The notes below the pieces were generated by a model, which did not search any database, was not told the DNA's origin, and saw only the letters and a list, made by a program, of their open reading frames with translations. The translations under genes and the position numbers were made by a program. Below are positions 55,220 through 63,498 of a stretch of 64,000 bases of DNA, piece by piece (within the stretch, counting starts at the first letter, position 1; every line of letters begins with the position of its first letter). The stretch comes from Woeseiaceae bacterium (GTDB lineage Bacteria > Pseudomonadota > Gammaproteobacteria > Steroidobacterales > Woeseiaceae). The DNA lies in contig JANQGQ010000022.1 in NCBI GenBank assembly GCA_028277185.1, forward strand, positions 154,680 through 218,679, read 5' to 3'.

Positions 55220-56041
55220 TTATTCGGCGCTGGCTTCCCGAGTCTGGATGTGAAACCGCCCGCCTGCAACCAGTATGTGCAGGCGAACGCCGAGCAGGCT
55301 GACGGGTTCCCCGCGGCGGGCGCGGTCCATCGATGAATAGGAAAGGTCGGTCGGATCGATGACCGTGATGCCGCCCGAACCCACGACCTCGAAGTCGTCG
55401 TCCGGGCTGATGAACGCGGCCGTGTCTTCGTCGAGACCGATGCCGACCGCAAACGGATTGTAGGCAAGCGCCGTCAGCAGGCGCCCGAGCCGGTCGCGCT
55501 GCCGGAAATGCTGATCGACGATGAATTTGTTGGTCAACCCGAGCCCGGGCGCCATCGTCACCATGTCGGGACTGGGCGTCGAGCCCTCCATGCCGCCCGC
55601 GATCATGTGCTCGGGCATGAAGGCCGCCCCGGCCGACGTCCCGGCGACATGCATGCCGGCGGCGTTGCGGCGCCTTATCCGGGTCGCCACTTCGGTACCG
55701 CCGAGCGTCGTCGACAGCCTGAGCTGATTACCGCCCGTCATGAACACGCCATCCGACTTGTCGATGTAGGCGAGGTCCTCACCGCTCTGGCAGTCCTCGC
55801 GCGACTCGAAGTTCAGCACGCGCGCGTGGGGCACGCCGAGCTTGCGAAACAGCTTCTCGTAGTTGCGGCCGGTGTCCTCGAGCTCCGACGCCGTCGGAAT
55901 GATGCTGATCCGCGAGGATTTACCGCCGCAAACGTCGACGAAGCGGTCCAGTATCTCGGGGTTGTGGAGCTTCTCCTCGGCGCCGCCAATGGGAATGATG
56001 TAGCCGCGGTTTGCGTTCTTGACGGGTTCTGCTGGGGTCAT
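55220..56041 (-). CDS. cphB: Cyanophycinase
   Basis: 273 residues, serine peptidase family S51, the intracellular enzyme that cuts cyanophycin to beta-Asp-Arg dipeptides. Seen: GYIIPIGGAEEKLHNPEI, IIPTASELEDTGRNYEKLF, GVFMTGGNQLRLSTTLGGT and the nucleophile elbow VAGTSAGAAFMPEHMI (Ser of GTSAGA), QRDRLGRLLTALAYNP, GIGLDEDTAAFI. 40 bp upstream of cphA in the same direction. No signal peptide, as expected for a cytoplasmic depolymerase. Confidence 0.96.
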   Translation of the reverse strand: MTPAEPVKNANRGYIIPIGGAEEKLHNPEILDRFVDVCGGKSSRISIIPTASELEDTGRNYEKLFRKLGVPHARVLNFESREDCQSGEDLAYIDKSDGVFMTGGNQLRLSTTLGGTEVATRIRRRNAAGMHVAGTSAGAAFMPEHMIAGGMEGSTPSPDMVTMAPGLGLTNKFIVDQHFRQRDRLGRLLTALAYNPFAVGIGLDEDTAAFISPDDDFEVVGSGGITVIDPTDLSYSSMDRARRGEPVSLLGVRLHILVAGGRFHIQTREASAE

Positions 56042-56053
56042 TGACTCGCTTGC

Positions 56054-57226
56054 TTACGGGGACTCAAACAAACCGCGCCTGACCGGCGCGGCCTCGCGAA
56101 CGTGCCAGCATCCCAAGGCCATGACGTCGCGGATGTGAAAGGCTTCGTCGAGTACGATCAGATCGGCAAAGGCGCCCGCGGCAACGGCACCGCGTCCGTG
56201 CAGACGCAACAGGCTCGCGGGATTCTGAGAGAACACCGCCGCAAGCCGTTCGAGCGGCACGCCGTCCGCCGCGAGTTCGCGAAACGTAGCGGCCAGCACC
56301 GCGGGGCTGCCGATGTCCATTCGCGTCATCACACCGTCGGCGTCGAATTCCGGCAGGCAGCCGCCGCCGTCCGAGCTGACCGTGAGCTTGTCGGCCGGCG
56401 CTTCCGAGTCGAGGAAGCGGCGGATCGCGTCCGTCGCGGACAGCGACGGGTCGCCTTCGGCAACCGGGTACGCCGTCACGTCGACGTAAACGCCGAGTTT
56501 CGAGAGCGCAAGTGCTTCCTCGAACAGCGCCGGCTGGCGATTGACGTGCGTCGGATTGAAGACCCGGGCGGGCAGCTCGCTGACCGCAAGCGCCTGCCGG
56601 ACCAGGTCGAGGCCGCGCTCGCCGTCGCCCAGGTGCAGATGCAGTATCCCGGCTTTCCCGGTCACGAGGCCGGCCACGTGCGCTTCGCTGGCCAGCCTCA
56701 ACACTTCGTCGAGAGTCGGCTGACTGGAGCGATGGTCGCTGATTGCGACTTCGCCGACGCCGATCACGGGATCGACGAAGACGATGTCGTTGGACACGCT
56801 GCCGGTCACGGTAACGGGCGGCAAGTGATAGCCGCCGCAATGGCACCAGGCGCCGATGCCCTCCTCGCGAAGCCCATAGGCCGCTGCGACGAGGCCCCGG
56901 GTACCGCGGGTGATGTCGTCGGTGCCCAGCACACCGACGACGGACGTGACGCCGGCCGTCGTGAAGCGCGACACCGCGACCGGGGGAACGCGGCTCCTGA
57001 AACCCGACTCACCGCCGCCGCCCGTGAGATGCGCGTGGCCGTCGACGAAACCCGGCACGACGGAGCGGCCGTCGAGGTCGACGGTTGCGACGCCCTCAGC
57101 GGTCGGCGACACCGGCGCGGCTCCCGACTCGCCGATCCAGGCGATGCGGTCCGCCGCGATCACAAGGTCGCGAACGCCGAGCGGCTCCGGGGCGTACACG
57201 CGGGCGTTGGTCAGGAGGGTCAGCAA
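56054..57226 (-). CDS. iadA: Isoaspartyl (beta-aspartyl) dipeptidase
   Basis: 390 residues starting with TTG at 57226 (no clear SD). Amidohydrolase with a binuclear zinc site, cutting beta-Asp-X dipeptides; here the likely substrate is beta-Asp-Arg from cyanophycinase. Matches IadA along its length: GFVDGHAHLTGGGGESGF (metal His pair), FTTAGVTSVVGVLGTDDITR, AISDHRSSQPTLDEVL, HLHLGDGERGLD, FNPTHVNRQPALFEEALALS, LTVSSDGGGCLPEFD. First gene of the cyanophycin operon, 12 bp before cphB. Confidence 0.94.
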   Translation of the reverse strand: MLTLLTNARVYAPEPLGVRDLVIAADRIAWIGESGAAPVSPTAEGVATVDLDGRSVVPGFVDGHAHLTGGGGESGFRSRVPPVAVSRFTTAGVTSVVGVLGTDDITRGTRGLVAAAYGLREEGIGAWCHCGGYHLPPVTVTGSVSNDIVFVDPVIGVGEVAISDHRSSQPTLDEVLRLASEAHVAGLVTGKAGILHLHLGDGERGLDLVRQALAVSELPARVFNPTHVNRQPALFEEALALSKLGVYVDVTAYPVAEGDPSLSATDAIRRFLDSEAPADKLTVSSDGGGCLPEFDADGVMTRMDIGSPAVLAATFRELAADGVPLERLAAVFSQNPASLLRLHGRGAVAAGAFADLIVLDEAFHIRDVMALGCWHVREAAPVRRGLFESP

Positions 57227-57328
57227 GAAATTCGACGGGCGGGCAGCATTCGGGAGGCGCGCTAGTTTACACGAGCTTCGGAGCCGTCGCGTACACTGGC
57301 GTTATCGATCGATACGGACTTCAGAGCC

Positions 57329-58126
57329 TTGAACGACTCCCCGCTCGGCAAGACCACGGACTTTCCGGAGCGCCTCGCACCCGATGTACTGTTCCCCATC
57401 GACCGCGGGGAGCAGCGCGAGCCGCTCGGCATCGGCCGGGCGCTGCCTTTTCACGGCGCCGACCTCTGGACCGCCTGGGAGTTGACCTGGCTTACGCCGT
57501 CGGGCAAACCGTCGCTTGCCGCGCTGAGGCTCGTCGTTCCGGCGGAGTCGCCATCGATAATCGAGTCGAAGTCGCTGAAGCTCTACCTGAACTCCTTCGC
57601 CATGGAGACCTTCAGCCACGACGACGCCGTCGTCGAACGCATTCGCAGCGATCTGTCCGCCCGCGCCGGTGCCAACGTCGCCGTCACGCTGCATCGCGAT
57701 GCTCCGATCACGGCCTTACCGGGCCGTTCGCTGGACGCGTTAGCCGCCGAATGCCGGCACTACGCGGTCGATCCGACAGCGCTCTCGGCCGACCCGAATC
57801 GGCAGGTCGGGGAAACCTGGCACTCGACGCTGCTCAGGAGCCTGTGCCCGGTAACTTCTCAACCCGACTTCGGCAGCGTAGTCATCCGCTACCGGGGCCC
57901 GCGTATCGATCCGGGCGGCCTGCTTCGCTACATCGTATCGTTCCGTCAGCACCAGGACTTCCACGAGGCCTGTGTCGAGCGCATGTTCACCGACGTGGCC
58001 GCGCGCTGTTCGCCGCAGAAGCTGACCGTTTACGCCCGCTACCAGCGGCGCGGCGGCCTCGACATCAATCCGTTCCGCTCGAACTTCGAGGCCGTACCGG
58101 GCAACGATCGCCTCTGGAATCAATAG
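57329..58126 (+). CDS. queF: NADPH-dependent 7-cyano-7-deazaguanine reductase (QueF, bimodular type)
   Basis: 265 residues, the length of the E. coli-type double-module QueF, making preQ1 from preQ0 for queuosine. The start is TTG at 57329 (MNDSPLGKTTDFP aligns with the family start). Seen: LNSFAMETFSHD and SPSIIESKSLKLY in the first module, and in the second the catalytic Cys of SLCPVTSQPDFGSVVIRYRG, RYIVSFRQHQDFHEACVERMF, and QRRGGLDINPFRSN. No SD is obvious. Other queuosine genes are not in the window. Confidence 0.95.
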   Translation: MNDSPLGKTTDFPERLAPDVLFPIDRGEQREPLGIGRALPFHGADLWTAWELTWLTPSGKPSLAALRLVVPAESPSIIESKSLKLYLNSFAMETFSHDDAVVERIRSDLSARAGANVAVTLHRDAPITALPGRSLDALAAECRHYAVDPTALSADPNRQVGETWHSTLLRSLCPVTSQPDFGSVVIRYRGPRIDPGGLLRYIVSFRQHQDFHEACVERMFTDVAARCSPQKLTVYARYQRRGGLDINPFRSNFEAVPGNDRLWNQ

Positions 58127-58145
58127 GGTCCGGACGCGCGAAAGC

Positions 58146-58949
58146 TCAGCTGCCGCCGAGGTCGTCCTTGCTGAGGTCGTGACCCCAGAGCTGCTTCGCT
58201 TCCAGGTAACGCCGGTTGCTGTCCGTGACGCCCACGACGTGCTTGATCGGCGTCACTTCGTCGATTCCGAGTGCACGCAGGTCGTTCACCTTCTTGGGAT
58301 TGTTCGTGAGCAGCCGGATGGGCTTGCCCGCGGCGAAGTACTTGAGCAGCGCGGCCGCGTCGCTGAAATCGCGGCTGTCGTCCGGCAGGCCCAGGGAACG
58401 GTTGGCCTCGTAGGTGTTCTCCCCGGCGTCCTGCAGGATGTACGTCGCCGCCTTGGCCCACAGCCCGATGCCGCGACCCTCGTGTCCCGACATGTAGATC
58501 AGAAGCCCACCCTGCTCGTCGTCGTCGATTCGTGCCATGGCGCTTGCAAGCTGCGGCCCGCATTCGCAGCGCTCCGAACCGAAGACATCGCCCGTCAGGC
58601 AGCTCGAATGCACGCGCACGAGGGGCTCCGTCCAGCGCTTGCAGTCGCCGACGACGAGTACGCTGTTGACAGCCATCGACGACGCAAGCCCGGCGAAGGA
58701 CGCCTGGGCGTTCTCCGCACGCAGGTCCGCGGCCAGGGTTTCGAGCCTTGCAAGCTCGGTGTTGCGGACACAGGCGTACCAGTCGGCCGACAGCCGCCGC
58801 TCGTCCTGCGTCATGGGCAAAGGTATCGGCCCGAGGATGCTGATCGTACCGTCGGCCGCCGGTGCGCGACGACCTTGACGGTCGATCGAAATCAGCTTGT
58901 CTTCGGCCAGAAGACGTTCGCGAACGCCGGGATCGAGGTACGTGAACAT
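58146..58949 (-). CDS. ribA: GTP cyclohydrolase II (RibA-type)
   Basis: 267 residues from ATG at 58949, longer at the N-terminus (about 70 residues) than E. coli RibA. Converts GTP to the first riboflavin precursor. Zinc cysteines CLTGDVFGSERCEC and the GTP-site ATYILQDAGENTYEAN, LPDDSRDFSDAA, RLLTNNPKKV are intact. The usual RQEGRGIGL reads SGHEGRGIGLW. No ribB domain is fused and no other rib gene adjoins it, so a paralogue role outside riboflavin is possible. Divergent from the TetR efflux operon. Confidence 0.85.
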   Translation of the reverse strand: MFTYLDPGVRERLLAEDKLISIDRQGRRAPAADGTISILGPIPLPMTQDERRLSADWYACVRNTELARLETLAADLRAENAQASFAGLASSMAVNSVLVVGDCKRWTEPLVRVHSSCLTGDVFGSERCECGPQLASAMARIDDDEQGGLLIYMSGHEGRGIGLWAKAATYILQDAGENTYEANRSLGLPDDSRDFSDAAALLKYFAAGKPIRLLTNNPKKVNDLRALGIDEVTPIKHVVGVTDSNRRYLEAKQLWGHDLSKDDLGGS

Positions 58950-59022
58950 GGCGCGGATTATGACCCGACGCCGCGCACAAATCTGTACGCATCCCAGGGT
59001 AGCGAAACTCGCTCCAAGCTTA

Positions 59023-59071
59023 TTGACCCACAGGTCAGTAAGGGTATAGCATAACTGACTCATGGGTCAGT
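59023..59071 (+). promoter_or_regulatory. Promoter and two palindromic operators of the TetR-HlyD-ABC operon
   Basis: TTGACC (59023-59028), 16-nt spacer and TATAGC (59045-59050) form a sigma-70-like promoter. Two inverted repeats frame it: TGACCCACAGGTCA (59024-59037) over the -35, and ACTGACTCATGGGTCAGT (59054-59071) after the -10 and 10 bp before the TetR ATG. The shared half-site is TGAC(C/T)CA. They are the obvious autoregulatory sites of the adjoining TetR. Confidence 0.65.
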
Positions 59072-59081
59072 AACGCTCTGC

Positions 59082-59708
59082 ATGTCCAATCCCCGTTTCC
59101 AGCGCCGCAAGGACGAGCGCCCCGCCGAGATCACCCAGGCCGCTTTCGAGACCTTCGCGGAGAAGGGCTATGCCAATGCCCGTGTCGAGGAGGTCGCGCA
59201 GCGCGCGGGGGTCAGCAAGGGGCTCCTCTACCTGTACTTCCGGACCAAAGAAGAGCTGTTCAAAGCGGTCGTGCGGAGCGTCGTGCTGCCGCGCGTGGAC
59301 GCGCTGTTCGCGCAAACGGCAGACCCGGATCTGAGTCCGACCGAGTTCATTCGCGGGCCGGTCCGCGAGTTCATGCGGAAGGTCCCCGGCTCGCCCGCGG
59401 CGATCGTCATCAGGCTGATGCTGACCGAGGGCTTCCGGCATCCCGATCTCGTCAGTTTTTACTGGGACAACGTTGCGTCGCGCGGTCTCGATGCCATTCG
59501 CGGCCTGATCGAGCGCGGCATCGAGCTGGGCGAGTTTCGCGACACGCGTCTCAAGGAATTCCCGCAACTCGTGATGTCACCGGTCGTCCTGGCCGTGCTG
59601 TTCAAGCTGCTGTTCAGCAAGCAGTCGCTCGATACCGACGCGATGATCGACACGCATATCGATATGCTGCTCGAACACCTGCACGCAAACCCGGATACCA
59701 GCGCATGA
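59082..59708 (+). CDS. TetR-family regulator of the adjacent efflux operon
   Basis: 208 residues. N-terminal HTH: EITQAAFETFAEKGYANARVEEVAQRAGVSKGLLYLYFRTKEELFKAVV (residues 15-65); the C-terminal domain (TetR_C with FMRKVPGSPAAIVIRLMLTEG) resembles the CecR/YbiH-type regulators that sit with YbhG-like HlyD genes in E. coli. It overlaps the HlyD gene by 4 bp, so it is the first gene of the operon and probably represses itself and the pump through the palindromes just upstream. Confidence 0.93.
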   Translation: MSNPRFQRRKDERPAEITQAAFETFAEKGYANARVEEVAQRAGVSKGLLYLYFRTKEELFKAVVRSVVLPRVDALFAQTADPDLSPTEFIRGPVREFMRKVPGSPAAIVIRLMLTEGFRHPDLVSFYWDNVASRGLDAIRGLIERGIELGEFRDTRLKEFPQLVMSPVVLAVLFKLLFSKQSLDTDAMIDTHIDMLLEHLHANPDTSA

Positions 59709-60670
59709 AAAGGCTTACAGCTCTCGTTCTTTGCATTCTGTTGGCGGGATGCTCCGGCGACGAGTCAGTCGATCGCGTCGTCGGCGAGCTGACCTCCGAC
59801 CGTGTCGAACTCGTCGCGGACAGCAATGAGCCGATCGTCGGGATTCTGATTGCCGAAGGCGCCCGGGTGGAAACCGGCGAGGTGCTCGTCGTTCAGGATC
59901 CGACGCGGGCCGCCGCCAGGCTTGCCGAGGCGGAAGCCGGGCTCATGCACGCCCGCGGCCGTCTCGACGAGTTGCTGCGCGGACCGCGGGACGAGCAAAT
60001 CGAGGCAGCCCGCGCGAACTTCGACGCGGCGGAGCAGGACCGGGTGTTTCTCGCGGCCGAGTTCGAACGCATCCGCGAAATCGCGGCACGCGATCTGGCG
60101 TCGCCGGAAGCGCTCGACAGAGCGCGGCGGGATCTGGAGACCGCGAATGCAACGCTCGAGCTGCGCCGCGCGGAACTGGCGGAGCGGCTTGCCGGAACCA
60201 CGGTGGAAGAACTGACGCAAGCCGAGGCCGTAGTGGCCGAGGCCAGCGCAAGGGTGCGGAGTGCCCGGATCGACGTCGAACGCCTCGAGCTGCGGGCGCC
60301 GGTTGCAGGGGTAGCCGGCCGCCGGCTGTTCGAGGTCGGCGAAAGGCCGGCCGCCGGCCAACCCGTGATGGTGCTTCTCGCCGGCGAGCAGCCGCACGCG
60401 CGGGTTTACGTACCGGAGCGGCTACGCGTGCGCGTCACGCCCGGCCGTAAGGCGGCCCTCTACATCGACGGCCGGGACGAGCCCGTGTCGGGCACCGTAC
60501 GCTGGGTCTCGAGCGAGGCGGCATTTACGCCCTATCAGGCACTGACCGAGCGCGATCGGGGCCGCCTCAGCTACGAGGCCAAGATCGATATCGACGGTCT
60601 TGCCGAACGGCTGCCGGACGGCGTCCCTCTCGAAGCCGAATTCGACTTCGCCGAGTCGGCCCGGCCGTGA
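59705..60670 (+). CDS. HlyD-family periplasmic adaptor lipoprotein (YbhG-like)
   Basis: 321 residues with a lipoprotein signal ending LLAGC (Cys16), so probably anchored to a membrane. Membrane-fusion protein linking an inner-membrane ABC exporter to the periplasm or outer membrane. Biotinyl/lipoyl half SNEPIVGILIAEGARVETGEVLVVQDP, then an alpha-hairpin coiled coil (about residues 70-195) and the returning strand LRAPVAGVAGRRLFEVGERPAAGQPVMVLL, then beta-barrel. 46 bp before the ABC ATPase. Confidence 0.93.
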   Translation: MKRLTALVLCILLAGCSGDESVDRVVGELTSDRVELVADSNEPIVGILIAEGARVETGEVLVVQDPTRAAARLAEAEAGLMHARGRLDELLRGPRDEQIEAARANFDAAEQDRVFLAAEFERIREIAARDLASPEALDRARRDLETANATLELRRAELAERLAGTTVEELTQAEAVVAEASARVRSARIDVERLELRAPVAGVAGRRLFEVGERPAAGQPVMVLLAGEQPHARVYVPERLRVRVTPGRKAALYIDGRDEPVSGTVRWVSSEAAFTPYQALTERDRGRLSYEAKIDIDGLAERLPDGVPLEAEFDFAESARP

Positions 60671-60716
60671 GTCACGTAATGATCGCCCAGGTCGATTTCG
60701 ATAAACCGGTCCGGCC

Positions 60717-61655
60717 GTGAGCGACTTCGTGATCGAGGCCAGGGGGCTGACCCGTCACTTCGGCAGCCTGGTCGCCGTCGACTCTCTCGATCTCGAGATC
60801 CCGCGGGCCCGAATCTACGGGTTCCTCGGGCCGAACGGCAGCGGCAAGTCCACGACGATCCGGATGCTCTGCGGTCTGCTTACGCCGACCGGAGGCCGGG
60901 TCACGGTACTCGGCGTGGACGTACCCGGAGACGCGCACAGCCTCAAGTCGCGCATCGGTTACATGACCCAGAAGTTCTCGCTGTTCGGCGACATGACCGT
61001 TTTGGAGAACCTCGAGTTCATGGCCGCCATTTACTCCTGGCCCCGCGATCGCCGGCGGGAGCGTATCGCCGAGCTGCTGGCCAACTACGATCTGGCCGAT
61101 CGCCCGAACCAGCTTGCCGGCACGATGAGCGGCGGCCAGAAGCAGCGTCTTGCGCTGGCCGCCGCAGTCCTGCACAAACCCGACCTCCTCCTGCTCGACG
61201 AGCCGACGAGCGCCGTCGACCCGCAAAGTCGCCGCGACTTCTGGGCGAAGCTTTTCGCACTCGCCGACGACGGCACGACCATCCTCGTATCGACCCATTA
61301 CATGGACGAGGCGGAACGCTGTCACCGCCTCGCCATTCTCGATCGCGGAGCCAAAGTTGCCGACGGGACCCCCGAGGCGCTCAAGGCAGGCATGGGGATG
61401 CATACCGTCGAAGTACAGGCCGATGATCCCTTTGCCGCACAGCAGGCACTCGCCGGGACGCCGGGGATTGTGAGTATCACCCAGCTGGGTATCCGGCTGC
61501 GCGTGCTGATCCCGGACTCGGTCGCGGATCCGGCGGGTCTGGTCACGGCCAGGCTCGAAACGTCCGGCGTGCCGGCCCGCTGCGATGTAGCCGCCGCAAG
61601 TCTCGAGGACGTATTCGTTGCGGTAACGCAGAAGCCCCGGAGCGGGACGCCGTGA
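60717..61655 (+). CDS. ABC transporter ATP-binding protein (YbhF-like exporter)
   Basis: 312 residues from GTG at 60717. Walker A GPNGSGKSTTIRML, Q-loop MTQKFSLFGDMTV, signature MSGGQKQRLALAAA, Walker B LLLLDEPTSAVD, H-loop STHYMDEAERC. The C-terminal 80 residues are an accessory domain typical of multidrug-export ATPases (DrrA-like). E. coli YbhF has two fused ATPase domains, this has one. GTGA overlap with the permease gene. Confidence 0.95.
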   Translation: MSDFVIEARGLTRHFGSLVAVDSLDLEIPRARIYGFLGPNGSGKSTTIRMLCGLLTPTGGRVTVLGVDVPGDAHSLKSRIGYMTQKFSLFGDMTVLENLEFMAAIYSWPRDRRRERIAELLANYDLADRPNQLAGTMSGGQKQRLALAAAVLHKPDLLLLDEPTSAVDPQSRRDFWAKLFALADDGTTILVSTHYMDEAERCHRLAILDRGAKVADGTPEALKAGMGMHTVEVQADDPFAAQQALAGTPGIVSITQLGIRLRVLIPDSVADPAGLVTARLETSGVPARCDVAAASLEDVFVAVTQKPRSGTP

Positions 61656-62752
61656 ACAGCCTGTCGCGACTCGGTGCGATCGTCGGCAAGGAGCTGCGTC
61701 AGCTCCGCCGGGATCGTCTGACCTTCGGCATGGTCGTCGGGCTGCCGGTCATCCAGATGCTCCTGTTCGGCTATGCGATCAACACCGACGTACGCAATCT
61801 CAAGACAGCCGTCGCGGACGAGGCGCGCACGCATCTGTCGCGGGAGTTCGTTGCAAGAGTCGGACAAACGCAAGTCGCCGACCTGCGCTTCGAGGTCGAC
61901 TCGCCGCAAGAGCTGGAGGAGCTGCTCCGTCTCGGCCGCATCGTCATTGGCGTGCACATCCCCGTCGACTTCGACCGGCGCGTGATCGACCAGGAGCGAT
62001 CCGCCGTGCACCTCCTCGTCGACGGCAGCGATCCGACGATACTGGGCGTCGCCAATCAGCTTCGCAGCATGCCGATCCGCTTCGACTCGGCAACGGACGG
62101 CGCGGGCGGCGTGCCCGCGATCGAAGTGCGTCCCTACTACAATCCCGAGCGGCGCACGCCCGTCAACATCGTCCCCGGACTGATGGGCGTCATCCTGACG
62201 ATGACGATGATGCTCTTCACGGCCGTCGCGATCGTGCGCGAGCGCGAGCGCGGCAATCTGGAACTCCTGATCAACACGCCCGTCAGCTCCGCCGAACTGA
62301 TGATCGGGAAGGTCCTGCCCTACATCGCTATCGGACTGATTCAGCTTGCCCTGATCCTCGCGGTCGGCAGTCTGCTCTTCGAGGTTCCGGTTCGGGGCAG
62401 CATCGTCGACCTCTATATCGCCGCCTCCGTCTTCATCGCCGCCAACCTCGCGCTGGGGCTCCTCGTCTCGACACTCGTCACGACCCAGTTCCAGGCTATG
62501 CAGATGACGGTCTTCGTGCTCCTGCCGTCCATCCTGCTCTCGGGCTTCATGTTTCCGTTCGACGGCATGCCGCGATTCGCCCAGATTCTGGGCGAACTGC
62601 TGCCGAACACCCATTTCATCAGGCTGACGCGCGGCATTATGTTGCGCGAGGCCACGCTGTTCGAGTTACGTACCGAGCTGCTTGCGCTTGCGGGGTTCGC
62701 CGCGATAGCGCTGACTCTGGCCGCCATGCGCTTCAGCAAGCGACTCGACTAA
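61652..62752 (+). CDS. ABC-2 type exporter permease
   Basis: 366 residues from GTG at 61652, overlapping the ATPase stop by 4 bp. ABC-2 fold: a first helix (FGMVVGLPVIQMLLFGYAI), a large periplasmic domain up to about residue 170, then helices with PGLMGVILTMTMMLFTAVAIVRERERGNLELLINTPV, ELMIGKVLPYIAIGLIQL and PSILLSGFMFPFDGMP. YbhS/YbhR-like. Only one permease gene is found here, so it must act as a homodimer or with a subunit elsewhere. Confidence 0.93.
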   Translation: MNSLSRLGAIVGKELRQLRRDRLTFGMVVGLPVIQMLLFGYAINTDVRNLKTAVADEARTHLSREFVARVGQTQVADLRFEVDSPQELEELLRLGRIVIGVHIPVDFDRRVIDQERSAVHLLVDGSDPTILGVANQLRSMPIRFDSATDGAGGVPAIEVRPYYNPERRTPVNIVPGLMGVILTMTMMLFTAVAIVRERERGNLELLINTPVSSAELMIGKVLPYIAIGLIQLALILAVGSLLFEVPVRGSIVDLYIAASVFIAANLALGLLVSTLVTTQFQAMQMTVFVLLPSILLSGFMFPFDGMPRFAQILGELLPNTHFIRLTRGIMLREATLFELRTELLALAGFAAIALTLAAMRFSKRLD

Positions 62753-62868
62753 GGGCCTCCCGGGGGTGCGCCTTCTGCCGCCCGGAGATTGAGTCCGCCC
62801 GCCCGCTTCGCCATAATCCCGCGGTGGCACCCCGGCGGTCGCCCACCTCGTTCAGGCCCTTCCCGAGT

Positions 62869-63498
62869 ATGCAGACAGAACAGAACGAACCCACAGTGTT
62901 CATCGTCGACGACGATTCGGCGATTCGCGTCGCCATGCAGGCACTTCTCGAGTCCGTCGGCCTGAAGCACGAAATCCTGCCCAGCGCCGATGAGTTCCTG
63001 GACAGGCACGGCGGCGGCCACGAGGCCGGTTGCCTCGTACTGGACATAAGAATGCCGGGACTCGGCGGGCTTGAGCTTCAGGACGAGCTGATCAAGCGCG
63101 GCAATTCGATCCCCATCATCTTCATCACCGGCCACGGCGACGTACCCATGGCGGTCGAAGCCATGCAGAAGGGTGCCGTAGACTTCATCCAGAAGCCGTT
63201 CCGCGATCAGGAACTGCTCGACAGGATTCACCTGGCATTGCGGACGGACGAAGAGCGTCGGGCCGAAGCGCGACGCACCGAAGAAATCCGATCGCTCATC
63301 GACAAGCTTACCCAGCGAGAGCGCGAAGTCTTCGAACTCGTCGTCACGGGCAAACCGAACAAGGTAATCGCCTTCGAGCTGGGCGTGAGTCAGCGGACCG
63401 TCGAGATCCACCGGGCGCGCGTTATGGAAAAAATGCAGGCACGCTCACTCGCGGACCTGGTTCGCATGCATATTGCCGACGGCAGCGCGCACGCTTAA
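62869..63498 (+). CDS. FixJ-type LuxR-family response regulator
   Basis: 209 residues from ATG at 62869 (a GTG at 62824 is an alternative). Receiver domain with acidic pair FIVDDDSAI, phospho-acceptor Asp in LDIRMPGLGG, Thr in FITGHGD and Lys in IQKPF. After a linker, the LuxR HTH: LTQREREVFELVVTGKPNKVIAFELGVSQRTVEIHRARVMEKM. Two-component FixJ/TtrR/StyR-like regulator; no sensor kinase is in the window. Its TAA stop shares TTAA with the convergent DksA-like gene. Confidence 0.94.
   Translation: MQTEQNEPTVFIVDDDSAIRVAMQALLESVGLKHEILPSADEFLDRHGGGHEAGCLVLDIRMPGLGGLELQDELIKRGNSIPIIFITGHGDVPMAVEAMQKGAVDFIQKPFRDQELLDRIHLALRTDEERRAEARRTEEIRSLIDKLTQREREVFELVVTGKPNKVIAFELGVSQRTVEIHRARVMEKMQARSLADLVRMHIADGSAHA

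Noticed and set aside
53137..55302. 721-codon open frame antisense to cphA
   Set aside because: Shadow of cphA with no recognisable domain.
60661..60721. Direct repeat CCGGCCGTGAG at the HlyD stop and at the ABC ATPase start, 50 bp apart
   Set aside because: 11-bp repeat in GC-rich sequence where both copies carry a GTGA start/stop context; could be a small tandem duplication but is too short to claim.
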